A stretch of DNA of 20,992 nucleotides. It comes from Botryllus schlosseri. Its lineage: Eukaryota; Chordata; Ascidiacea; Stolidobranchia; Styelidae. Both the position numbers and the translations under genes were made by a program. Positions 1 through 8,231 of this stretch are shown here, piece by piece. The stretch lies in the NCBI GenBank assembly GCA_000444245.1, contig ATSW01015720.1:1-20992 (forward strand). Direction: 5' to 3'. Positions within the stretch are counted from its first letter, which is position 1, and every line of letters begins with the position of its first letter. The notes beneath the pieces are model-generated. The model made no database searches and was not told the DNA's origin. It saw nothing but the letters and a program-made list of their open reading frames with translations.

Positions 1-651
1 GATTTGTTCTGGATTACTGGTAGATTGTGAAGGAGTTGTCGTGACCTGGCTGTGTCCTAATTGGGGCACGAAAGTGTTTCTGTCCGGCGTTACGTTAGCG
101 CTGCGTGTCGGAATGTTCATTTGCGGTTGAATATATGTCGGTGAAGGTGCCAAGACTGGGAATTCGTTATACGACCTTACATCAGGAGGTGTCGAGTTTT
201 GCATGATCTGTTTTCTGGCTTCCCAATAATTGATTCCTTGATTAGCTGCTAGCGCGTTGATCTGACTTTCCTGTCTGTATCGCTTACAACCTCCATAGCC
301 CGCAGAATGAGGTTCACCACAGTTGACGCACTTAGGTATATTAGTACAATCTGTGTAATTATGACGATCTCCACACTTGGTACATCTGTAAGCACTTCGG
401 CAAAATTTTGATCTGTGACCGTACCGATTACAATTGAAACATCTTAAAGGCGGCGGGTTGTATGTCCTGGTACGAAAGAGCATGAACCCGATTTTGACCA
501 CGGTAGGAATGATTGTTGACGCAAAACATATCAAAACGGATCGACTCGGTACTGTGTCACCATTTGATTTGTATGAAAACCGACGAACAAATACAACATT
601 TGGTACTTGTGAAATAAGTACCCGGAGATCTAGGCGGCAATAGTTGTTGCA
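1..651 (-). mobile_element. LINE ORF1 (Gag-like, jockey-type) fragment
   Basis: Reading the minus strand from 651 down to 1 gives an open frame of 217 codons that runs off the window edge. Residues 38-65 (starting SVLICFAST) read like the RNA-binding segment just before the zinc knuckles in jockey/X-element ORF1 proteins. Three knuckles follow: C71-C74-H79-C84, C90-C93-H97-C102 and C108-C111-H115-C122. After them comes a Pro/Gln/Thr-rich tail. In this family ORF1 is an RNA-binding nucleocapsid-like protein, and the reverse transcriptase ORF2 would lie beyond position 1. No ATG starts the frame and an in-frame TGA stands at 654-652, so the copy looks 5'-truncated or decayed. The family call is firm at the level of non-LTR Gag-like ORF1; the exact clade is not settled. 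Confidence 0.85.
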
Positions 652-754
652 TCATAAAGTGGGTGTGTTGTAGGATAGTAAGTGTTTTTCATGGACATTG
701 AAATAAGGGTAAAAAAAGCACAAGGTCTGATAAGGAACAAGTGAAAAACATAAC

Positions 755-793
755 CTTGCCATATATTTAGCACGGGATCAAATAGTAGAGAAT
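755..793 (+). promoter_or_regulatory. weak TATA-like site upstream of the transposase
   Basis: ATATATTTAG at 761-770 lies about 120 bases upstream of the transposase exon and could serve as a TATA box. In AT-rich DNA such a match is expected by chance, so this is only a candidate. Confidence 0.15.
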
Positions 794-870
794 CAGTACA
801 CATGAAACGTCAAGAAAAAGGGGGTTTGACCCGCAAAGGACGGTAAAGAGTTGATGGACGCCACATACTA

Positions 871-888
871 TCTTGTTTACTTGTGCAG
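871..888 (+). promoter_or_regulatory. candidate 3' splice acceptor of transposase exon
   Basis: A pyrimidine-rich run ending TTGTGCAG (AG at 887-888) opens the transposase frame. The protein family has conserved sequence just upstream of the zinc finger, and that sequence is encoded between here and the first ATG at 999. A spliced upstream exon is therefore a reasonable source of the start. A GT at 843 would make a 46-base intron, but the frame upstream of it is closed and gives no ATG, so that pairing is not supported. Confidence 0.35.
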
Positions 889-1850
889 ATACGTTGGGAA
901 GAACATACAATGTGTTGAGGTTGATCGAATCGGGTGCGCTTCTCAACACACGAGACTGTGTGCTATTTCTGAGAAATCACGGGTTGTTGGTGCGAAGGAT
1001 GAAATGCAAGCGATGTAGAAATATAATGAAAGAGGAAAATACTTCGACAGGCTACGATGGGTTTAGGTGGCGATGCAACCCCTGTGATACTACGGCGACT
1101 ATACGGAAACACTCGATATTCGCGGGAAGCAAGGTAGAACTTCCCAAATTATTAATATTGTTCTACTTTTGGGCCCATGACGCGTTGCAAACTCAAATTG
1201 CGCATGAAGCTGAGATTAGCCAGCGTTCAACGGTCACCTGGTGCGGCCGTTTGCGAAAGCTTTGTTCGGCCGAATTTCACAGGAATAAACGACGTTTAGG
1301 AAGTGAAAAAGGCTGTGTGATCATTGATGAAACGCATTTAGCTAAGCGCCGGGCTGCCTCGGGTAAAGGACCAGCTGTTAAAGCCATTTGGGGGTTCGGA
1401 GGCATAGATAAAGCTACCGGAAAAATGTTCATAGAAATAACTTCCGACAGGACTGCTGAAGTATTCCGAAAACTCATAGTAGAAAATGTGGCAGAAGGGT
1501 CCACAATTCTAACCGATGCCTACCCTTCCTACAGGGGCATAGAGAGCTGGGGGAAGGGTTATACACACGGTGTAGTGGACCACTCCCGTTGGTTTAAGGA
1601 CCCTCGGACAGCTTTTTGTACTAATGAAATCGAAGGGGCCTGGGGCCAGCTCAAATATCATTTACATAGGTCTCGTGGTTTAGCACGTCATCTTTTGGCC
1701 GATTATGTAGGGGAGTTTTTGTGGAAACGTCAACATCAAAAGACTGACCGATTCTTGGCACTCCTGCGTACCATACACAATGACCCACAGTATAATTTTG
1801 ATAAATTTGATGGGTCTCCTGTATTACCACCATTGGAAACCCCGCTATAG
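889..1850 (+). CDS. Merlin/IS1595 (ISXO2-like) DDE transposase
   Basis: This is a cut-and-paste DNA transposase of the IS1595/IS1016-Merlin superfamily, acting in the nucleus on terminal inverted repeats. Counting from a TTG at 873, a zinc ribbon is formed by C45, C48, C68 and C71. The catalytic core shows D152 (IIDETHLAKR), D215 (TDAYPSY), the family H237 (VDHSRWF) and N251/E254 in the NxIEGxW box, so all key acidic residues are present. The length of about 320 residues is normal. The frame is open from 855, the first ATG is at 999 (residue 43), and the residues before it (FLRNHGLL) still match the family's N-terminus. The true start is therefore probably on an upstream exon. No clear terminal inverted repeats were found in 660-870 or 1851-1970. 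The stop lies only 120 bases before the first envelope-like gene, which is unusual for a plain Merlin element. It looks intact. Confidence 0.85.
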
Positions 1851-1880
1851 GGTTCTAGGACGGAAATGACGCTATCTGTT

Positions 1881-1897
1881 ATTTTGTGTTTTTACAG
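1881..1897 (+). promoter_or_regulatory. candidate 3' splice acceptor upstream of first glycoprotein
   Basis: ATTTTGTGTTTTTACAG is a textbook pyrimidine tract plus CAG, ending at 1897. It lies 73 bases before the ATG at 1971 and between the transposase stop and the glycoprotein start. It could accept an upstream exon or a spliced leader, giving the glycoprotein its own mRNA. Confidence 0.45.
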
Positions 1898-1970
1898 ACG
1901 TTAGTCTAGGGCTAGTGCGCGATTACATTTAATTTATGACGTGGAAAGAATCACCACCACTATCCGCACC

Positions 1971-4487
1971 ATGGAGCTCCTTCCTCATTCTCTGTCTATC
2001 CTTGTTGGTATCATTTGTACATCTGATTTGTTGCTGCGTACGGCGGCGCAAGGCGTGCGCGGACTCGCAGATCCTGTAACAAGTAGAGCACGATCTTTCA
2101 CTCAGGGGACACTGGGTGAACTACGGGGACCCCTGCCTGATGAATGGGTCATTTTAAATGATACACAATGGGAGGACTATCACTTGATGAGCATATTCAA
2201 TAAAACTGCGGAGCGACATGTATATAGGCGGCCTGAGTTGTTTTACAGTAAGTCATTTGGATACGTAGTGGCTGAGCGATTTTCATTACAACAAATGGCA
2301 TTTCCACATGGAAGATATTGGTCAAGCGTACAAGAATTTGAACGCACTTGTCTATGTCAGCGGCGCCTGGGTCAAATCACGCCCAATATTTCCTATGATG
2401 TTCTTAAACAAACGAACATGTTCATACGTCCAATAGGATTTTATAGGATTCAGTGGTTCTGGAATGGGGACCAATACTTGTTTCATGACCTTGGCAGAAA
2501 TTACTCCATGTTTGCTCTTACCAAATTTAAATTGATTTTGATCCGATTATTCGAAAGTTACTCAGCTGTTGAAGCTTCATGCCGTCAAGAGCGAATGAGA
2601 GATCAGGACAAAGAAAAAATGAGTGAATTGAATAAGTATAATGCCAGTAGCAATAGTTTTACACAATGCTGGCATCTAGTACATAAAAACTACGCCTCCC
2701 ACAGCACCTTTTGGCAAAAATTCCACTCCTGGAGGGAAGAAGGGGTCAGAATAGGAATCTGTACAAGGTGTAATTTTAGAGGAGTGATTTCGGCCCTGGA
2801 ACCAAATAAGGCAGATATAATCATCCAAGAAATAGTAATGACTACAGTAAGTGACTGGGAGGCTGTACGCAATCAATTGATACCATGCCGGGCCCAGGGG
2901 GGATGGATTAATCAGGACTGGTTTGCGCACTTATGGCCCAAGAATGCTGTAATAGCCCATTCGTGCAACTTCTGGCCAGGAATGAATACCACTCTATGGG
3001 GTGATTTACCAACGACAAATTTCCCTCTGAGAGTAAAATGGATACAACCGTCCTTTCCAAATCTGGATCATAGTGTGTATGCTAATCGTGGCAATCAGGG
3101 CATGAAGTGGAATAATCTTTTTGATGGTGTGCCGACTAGGTTTAAGACATCCACATCAACATGGGTACCTTTTTCCCGGCCAATGTGGAAATACTTCCCC
3201 TCTCTTACTACGTCGGACATAGCATGTAAAAATAGAATATCACGTAACCAGGATTTGTGTCGCGACCCTGTGGGCGGACCCATTTTAAAGGCAGCATTTT
3301 GGGACCATGTTCATTTGGATCCGGAGCTAAACCGACCGCGTTTTCCAGGAGGCCCAATAGAAATTAAGGGGGAGATAGTATCGAGTGAGAGTACCAAACG
3401 GGGTACGCGTGGAAGGCGTAAAAGGTTTTTGTCTGGACTAATATGTCTTGTGTTTGCCGTAATATCCACGATCGCAGTCGTTGCGACAGTTTCATCCCAG
3501 TTACATGAAGAGACGGTGTATCTTAGCCAACAGATCAATAATAGAATGATACAAGCCACGCAGAGGTCCACTGCACTAGGGAGAAAGATTAACGAGCTCG
3601 CTCTACTTCAAACAGCTCAACAACAAAAACTGGATCAAACGATCGCTGCCATGGAAGTAAGGACATCACTTACAAATAAACGACTTGTACTACTGGAAAA
3701 GTACATAGAAAGAAACCGACAAATGATAGTACGACAAGCCACAGCCTCTCTGACCTCTTTTCAAAACTATAAGGAAATGAGTGATGCTGAACTAGCCATC
3801 GACCGATTGGTTTTGAACGAATTGGCTAATTTAACTGGCAAATTAATATTTGACTCCAGCAAGGTATATCTCACGAAAATCCGACAAGGAAAGTTACGGA
3901 TAAAAGAGCATGCTCAGCAATTAACAGCCTATAGAGACGCTTACATCAATGAGACGAATGACATTGGTGTGGAACTACGCGCTAATCGTATCAGTCTAGA
4001 TCAAACCCAACAGAATGTGGATTTGGGCTTACAAGTTTGGAGAGAAGATCTGAATAAGAGTGTGTACATGAACATTTCTGATTGGCGATATGAGAATATT
4101 ACAGTGAAGCCTTTTGAATTTGTTGGGGGCGAGCAATTTGTGAAAAACTTGGGTCAAACGATTCAAGAAATGGCACACGGGGTCGGAAGCTTGATAAAAT
4201 CAGTAGGAGATAGTACAGGAGATCTACTACAAGACGGATTAGGTTCGATCGGAGGAATATTCAGTAAGGGAGTGAGCGGAATTTTTTCCGGCCTTGGGTC
4301 GGTTTTAATTCCAGTAATTTTGATATTGGGGGCTGGAATCATCTTGTTTTGTTGCTGTCGTTATAGCAGTCTTTGCTGTCCTAAGCTAAAACCTAAGGTA
4401 CAAAGGCGAAACACGAATACTCAATTGACAATGTACATATCATCGGTGCCTACCTACCCGAAAACAGCCAAATCGACAAAGATGTAG
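1971..4487 (+). CDS. envelope-like fusion glycoprotein (class I style), fossil virus-like element
   Basis: This 838-residue predicted type I membrane glycoprotein starts at 1971 because that ATG has a near-perfect Kozak context (GCACCATGG) and is followed by a hydrophobic signal-peptide stretch (residues 8-23). Residues 30-470 form a Cys-rich ectodomain with C127xC129, C204, C233 and C264xxC267. A furin-type site RGRRKR ends at residue 485. A hydrophobic segment (486-507) follows directly, as in class I fusion proteins. Gln/Leu-rich helix with coiled-coil character occupies about 510-590. A Gly/Ser-rich amphipathic stretch (735-776) precedes the single transmembrane segment (about 778-793). 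The tail is Cys-rich near the membrane (CCC at 794-796, CC at 802-803), suiting palmitoylation. About ten N-glycosylation sequons are visible. Function is inferred to be receptor binding plus membrane fusion; the family is not recognised. The frame looks whole. Confidence 0.75.
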   Translation: MELLPHSLSILVGIICTSDLLLRTAAQGVRGLADPVTSRARSFTQGTLGELRGPLPDEWVILNDTQWEDYHLMSIFNKTAERHVYRRPELFYSKSFGYVVAERFSLQQMAFPHGRYWSSVQEFERTCLCQRRLGQITPNISYDVLKQTNMFIRPIGFYRIQWFWNGDQYLFHDLGRNYSMFALTKFKLILIRLFESYSAVEASCRQERMRDQDKEKMSELNKYNASSNSFTQCWHLVHKNYASHSTFWQKFHSWREEGVRIGICTRCNFRGVISALEPNKADIIIQEIVMTTVSDWEAVRNQLIPCRAQGGWINQDWFAHLWPKNAVIAHSCNFWPGMNTTLWGDLPTTNFPLRVKWIQPSFPNLDHSVYANRGNQGMKWNNLFDGVPTRFKTSTSTWVPFSRPMWKYFPSLTTSDIACKNRISRNQDLCRDPVGGPILKAAFWDHVHLDPELNRPRFPGGPIEIKGEIVSSESTKRGTRGRRKRFLSGLICLVFAVISTIAVVATVSSQLHEETVYLSQQINNRMIQATQRSTALGRKINELALLQTAQQQKLDQTIAAMEVRTSLTNKRLVLLEKYIERNRQMIVRQATASLTSFQNYKEMSDAELAIDRLVLNELANLTGKLIFDSSKVYLTKIRQGKLRIKEHAQQLTAYRDAYINETNDIGVELRANRISLDQTQQNVDLGLQVWREDLNKSVYMNISDWRYENITVKPFEFVGGEQFVKNLGQTIQEMAHGVGSLIKSVGDSTGDLLQDGLGSIGGIFSKGVSGIFSGLGSVLIPVILILGAGIILFCCCRYSSLCCPKLKPKVQRRNTNTQLTMYISSVPTYPKTAKSTKM

Positions 4488-4523
4488 TACATGCATATGT
4501 ACTAAAAGGGTTATGCCTTCATA

Positions 4524-4550
4524 AAATTTAATTTTTCATATAGTCCACAG
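4524..4550 (+). promoter_or_regulatory. candidate 3' splice acceptor upstream of second glycoprotein
   Basis: A T-rich run (AATTTTTCATATAG, AG at 4542-4543) is followed by a second AG in CCACAG at 4549-4550. It lies 24-31 bases before the ATG at 4575 and matches the arrangement ahead of the first glycoprotein. It is weaker than the acceptor at 1897. Confidence 0.3.
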
Positions 4551-4574
4551 ATATACTAACTAATTTATAATACT

Positions 4575-7220
4575 ATGAAATGTTACTGGAAAATATGGAT
4601 TGTACTGGCAGCAGCCTTGATACTGCCCCGAGGATATTTGCAAATTCATGGCGAACTGTTGCCCCTATCTGCTATGAGTGTGGTGCCCAAGATCACATTT
4701 AATCTTACAGGATGGACAACGTTCCGGTATCAAGGTCTCAGATATATTCGACTTAATCGACTATTCAAATTAAATGAGAGTTGGCCAATAGGTGAAATGG
4801 AAAATAATTTTCCAATATACGACGAGACGCCCGAATTTGGCCCAACACGAGCTGGACAAGATCAATTGTATAAGTTATTGGCACCCTCAAAGTCTGAGAG
4901 GCGGTATTGGAACAATGTTAGGCAATACGAAAGACAATGCGGATGCAATCGAAAACTATCAAGAATATCTCCCGATATTATGTTATCAGCCTTGACCAGA
5001 GCCATAACGTATCGTCGGAAAAATAATTTCGGATCAATACATACATGGAAATATGTTGTAGGACGGGAATCACGGGTCCCAATAATCGTCCCACGAAACC
5101 TTCGTCGAATAATATCTCCTAATACAACCCCAGAAGTTACTATACACCAGCTGTTGACAGTTTACAAGTTATCAATAATGAACCTCTTGGCACAATATGC
5201 AACAGTGACAGCAAGGTGTCAACAGCATTCGGAAGGAATCGAGGGGTGGAAGGTCCACAAAGGCGACTTTAGTGTATGTGTACTCGAAAATATTAGCGGG
5301 ATGCAATGTATAGGATGTGCATTTTATACAGACAATCGGGCAGTGAATACACTATCCAGAGACTTTGTGTTCATGGAAATAGATAACAGCATTAGAGGAC
5401 CAGGAACAAGAATGCAGGAAACCTATTCTTACAGTCAATGGCCAGCGGGAGTCAAGCTACCCAGGCTACATCACGATATTATTTGGCTGAAAGCTCGTAA
5501 CGAGACGGGGCCCAGGGAAAGGCCAGCAATCTTTGACGGTCATACATGGTCCAGACTAAGGATTTATGCCCTTCGTGAACACCTGAATAATGAAACTCAA
5601 CGGATAATGGGGACAAATAATTTTCCAACATTGTTGCAAGGCAGCCTGGAATGTGAACGCAAAAAGAATAGAAAAGTATGTCGAAATACGATCGGAGATT
5701 TAAAGACTGCCTTAACCTTCAAGGAAGTGTTATATGATCCATACACAAATCATCCTGTGTATGCAGATCACAGCAATGGTCGATTACAAATTGCATCCCT
5801 GAGACCTTCGGGTCAAAAATCTCCGATTGATGCATGGCACAAGAATCTATCCTATTGTAAACAACCTGGAAGATTAGGCAATTTTGTTCTGACTGCATCA
5901 TTTCAAAACAATGGACAAAACACGAGAAATATTGATTATTATCTAGCCCGCCTAGGAATGTTTTATGTAGAAGTAACGAAAAGACGCTTACGCCAGTTGT
6001 CGCTTCCCATATATAAAAAGCGAAAAAATCTAGAGAGGCTGGAGAGACCAGTAACAATAGCTGAAATGGATTCTTCAAGTCAGGAACTGGGATCAATATT
6101 GACGCAACGGAAATTGAGTAGGATAAATGAGGGGTTATTGAGCTACATGTCGACGCGCAAATTGAGAAAGGCGCAACTTCAAGATGATATGCGGCTATTC
6201 CGACCTAGCGTTGCCTACAAAGCTATAATATGTGCGGGTATATTGGTATATACACCTTATGCCTATAAGGAGAATATCAAAATGGAAACAAACTCCGTAA
6301 GACCATCAAGTGCTGCAAAAGTAGTAACAACAAGGCCAGTCAATCATGAACGGGCCACGCGAACGACGGTCCCCAATAGTGAGCCCGGTACATTATACAA
6401 TTTCACTTCTATTGAAATTAGTCAACAACCAACAATAAGAACCGTGGAAATCATCTCAAACACGGAGGGAGATGTAAGTAGGACGGATCACTACGACACT
6501 AAACGTTATAATTATGATAATATTGAGGAGTATGCGGAATTTAGCTATGACGAATATGACAACTATACTAGTTATCAGGAATCTGGAAAATTCTACTATG
6601 ATTATTATGACGCAGATGGTGAGTATGACAGTTCACTGAGAAGAAGACCTATACCCGTTTTGGATACTACGGACTTCACAAGTATTAGTGAAACTACAAT
6701 GGCGTTACCAACAACTGACACTCCAACAGTGACTGAAAGTAACCGATATACCATTAGGCTAACAACTGATACAACAATTTCTATGCCACAAATATCTGCA
6801 TACACATCGGAGATTATTGCGTCCACATTAACAACTACTGCAATCACACCATATGCCAGAGGATTGACATCGGCCATTATTACTTCCGGGACGAGTTCAT
6901 TGACACCACTCCCAGCCATATTGACTACTGTGCATTCCTTACGCGGAGATAACACTAGCCCAATACCGACTGCATCTATTAATATTTTCTCAACTATGGA
7001 ACCGTCTACTGCTATATCTACAAAGATGGACGTTCAGGAAAGACTTGGTATTGCTACGACAGGAGACACCTTTTCCGAAAGTGAGCTAACAACGCTTACA
7101 CCAATGGAGAGGACTGCAAACGTAAGGTTAAAATGGAATACTATGGCTTCTAAAATAGCCACAAAAAACGGTAAAATGTTAGGCTCCACAGAAAACACCC
7201 CAGATTGCGCAGACCCCTGA
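4575..7220 (+). CDS. second envelope-like glycoprotein with mucin-like tail, paralogue of the 1971-4487 product
   Basis: This 881-residue frame starts at an ATG with A at -3 and has a signal-peptide-like N-terminus (IWIVLAAALIL). Residues 30-405 are homologous to the N-terminal subunit of the neighbouring glycoprotein. Shared signatures include YWxxVxxYERxCxC (111-124; YWSSVQEFERTCLC there), LxxxKLxxxxLxxxYxxVxAxC up to C215, C235, CxxC at 245-248, and a C...CR pair (360-370) followed by a DPxxNxPxY-like segment. It has no furin site, fusion peptide or coiled coil. Instead residues 639-686 are rich in Tyr, Asp and Glu (possible sulfation sites) and about 700-850 are Thr/Ser/Pro-rich, mucin-like. 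The inferred role is attachment or shielding beside a fusion partner. No strong transmembrane anchor is present within this frame. Treated as a fossil; the gene region may carry about one break. Confidence 0.7.
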   Translation: MKCYWKIWIVLAAALILPRGYLQIHGELLPLSAMSVVPKITFNLTGWTTFRYQGLRYIRLNRLFKLNESWPIGEMENNFPIYDETPEFGPTRAGQDQLYKLLAPSKSERRYWNNVRQYERQCGCNRKLSRISPDIMLSALTRAITYRRKNNFGSIHTWKYVVGRESRVPIIVPRNLRRIISPNTTPEVTIHQLLTVYKLSIMNLLAQYATVTARCQQHSEGIEGWKVHKGDFSVCVLENISGMQCIGCAFYTDNRAVNTLSRDFVFMEIDNSIRGPGTRMQETYSYSQWPAGVKLPRLHHDIIWLKARNETGPRERPAIFDGHTWSRLRIYALREHLNNETQRIMGTNNFPTLLQGSLECERKKNRKVCRNTIGDLKTALTFKEVLYDPYTNHPVYADHSNGRLQIASLRPSGQKSPIDAWHKNLSYCKQPGRLGNFVLTASFQNNGQNTRNIDYYLARLGMFYVEVTKRRLRQLSLPIYKKRKNLERLERPVTIAEMDSSSQELGSILTQRKLSRINEGLLSYMSTRKLRKAQLQDDMRLFRPSVAYKAIICAGILVYTPYAYKENIKMETNSVRPSSAAKVVTTRPVNHERATRTTVPNSEPGTLYNFTSIEISQQPTIRTVEIISNTEGDVSRTDHYDTKRYNYDNIEEYAEFSYDEYDNYTSYQESGKFYYDYYDADGEYDSSLRRRPIPVLDTTDFTSISETTMALPTTDTPTVTESNRYTIRLTTDTTISMPQISAYTSEIIASTLTTTAITPYARGLTSAIITSGTSSLTPLPAILTTVHSLRGDNTSPIPTASINIFSTMEPSTAISTKMDVQERLGIATTGDTFSESELTTLTPMERTANVRLKWNTMASKIATKNGKMLGSTENTPDCADP

Positions 7221-7290
7221 GTCTTATATACAATTGAATTATTATACGAATCAACTCAAGGATACAACACCGCCAAGAGCGCATTTCAAT

Positions 7291-7902
7291 ATGTTGATTG
7301 ATACAACACAAGCAGCGACGACGACCGAAACGCACCAATATTTCTTCACCAGCAAGGCTCGCTTTAATACAAAACCGTATGCTCTAAGCAAAGAACAAGA
7401 CTTTAAGGTAAGGACTAAATCAACAACATTGCTTTCATCAGGGGATTATCAGAGCAAACCCACATCATTAAGTAAAAATGATGTGATCAGAAGTTGGAAG
7501 ATAACTTCCAATAGTACACCTTTTTCGATCACGCCTGCTGTCGAAGAAGAAGGAACAACTACACTCAGTATACCGCGTATCTTACCTACCGCCAAACATG
7601 ACAGACCGGACCGAATTACATTTAATTTCTATAAAGAATTACACAAACTACAAAAAATGGAAGGAGGATATACAGCAGGTAGAGTTATTGTTGATATTAA
7701 TAATAGAAAGGATTTAGAAGAATCACTTAACAGCTATGTCTTGATTTTTGCGGTTAGCGTAACAACAATGGTAGGATTTATGTATTTATATTATGCGAAA
7801 TGCGGGAGAGTCGTTTCAAAAAATTATCTCAGGGAGGTTATTCGGCGGAATAACCGAAAGATGTATGTTACAGCAGTGACATTGCATGAAAAACTGAGAT
7901 AG
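7291..7902 (+). CDS. short Thr/Ser-rich ORF with C-terminal membrane anchor
   Basis: The first ATG of this open frame is at 7291, giving about 203 residues. The N-terminal two thirds are Thr/Ser/Lys-rich. A single strong transmembrane segment (YVLIFAVSVTTMVGFMYLYY) sits near the C-terminus, followed by a basic cytoplasmic-type tail rich in Arg and Lys. The sidedness suggests a type I or stalk-anchored membrane protein. It follows the mucin-tailed glycoprotein closely and shares its Thr-rich composition, so it may be its own small gene, a spliced product, or part of the same fossil gene. The sequence alone cannot decide. No homologue is recognised. Confidence 0.5.
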   Translation: MLIDTTQAATTTETHQYFFTSKARFNTKPYALSKEQDFKVRTKSTTLLSSGDYQSKPTSLSKNDVIRSWKITSNSTPFSITPAVEEEGTTTLSIPRILPTAKHDRPDRITFNFYKELHKLQKMEGGYTAGRVIVDINNRKDLEESLNSYVLIFAVSVTTMVGFMYLYYAKCGRVVSKNYLREVIRRNNRKMYVTAVTLHEKLR

Positions 7903-8231
7903 GTATTGCGAAATAATTACTGAATATTGGTAATAATAGAATCGAGTATTGTTATGTGTTGTGAGCGGTCCGTTTGCGCGGTTTAGAGTCCATGTGAAAT
8001 TAACCAAAAAACCTAAAATTATTTTTGTTGAAACGATAATGTTTAAAAATTATGCTATATTCGCCTATGGAAGTTTAAACGGGTTCGGGATTTTAGAATG
8101 TACGAGGCAAAATTTGCGGTATCACCAATGTTTATGCAACAAATATCATTGCAAAATATATAATTGGGGAAGTTTCAGATTCTAAACCAAATGAGGATTG
8201 AGCAATACACCAATTTGTAAAATATGTGAGC
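7903..8231 (+). other. non-coding, AT-rich, no feature seen
   Basis: Only short, low-complexity open frames occur here and none has recognisable motifs. No clear poly(A) signal is visible directly after the 7902 stop. Confidence 0.5.

Larger units (their letters stand above)
889..7902 (+). mobile_element. putative virus-like element: Merlin-class transposase plus envelope-like genes
   Basis: Four same-strand ORFs are packed head to tail with gaps of roughly 70-120 bases. They are a DDE transposase, a fusion-type glycoprotein, a homologous mucin-tailed glycoprotein and a short membrane-anchored ORF. Tight packing of transposase with envelope-like genes suggests one virus-like element treated here as a fossil. 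The transposase and first glycoprotein look whole; the second glycoprotein region may carry about one break. No terminal repeats or target duplications were identified, so the ends given are only those of the recognisable genes. The transposase could instead be an unrelated Merlin copy that happened to land next to an envelope locus. Confidence 0.4.

Noticed and set aside
434-643. Plus-strand 69-codon frame in the LINE region
   Set aside because: It is the shadow of the minus-strand zinc-knuckle frame, which has clear family motifs.
843-888. A 46-base intron (GT at 843, AG at 888) feeding the transposase
   Set aside because: The upstream frame required by this join is closed and offers no ATG, so only the acceptor half is kept as a candidate.
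1941-1970. GTG at 1941 as start of the first glycoprotein
   Set aside because: Animals do not normally initiate at GTG. The ATG at 1971 has a strong Kozak context and a signal peptide directly after it.
1971-4487. Herpesvirus gB identity for the first glycoprotein
   Set aside because: Size and mid-protein furin site fit, but the hydrophobic segment right after the cleavage site and the coiled coil are class I features, and no gB motifs were seen.
4554-4560. TACTAAC branch-point-like word before the second glycoprotein
   Set aside because: No AG follows at a suitable distance before the ATG, so it is probably chance.
5719-6955. Minus-strand frames of 116-125 codons inside the second glycoprotein
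   Set aside because: They are antisense shadows of the plus-strand gene, with no motifs of their own.
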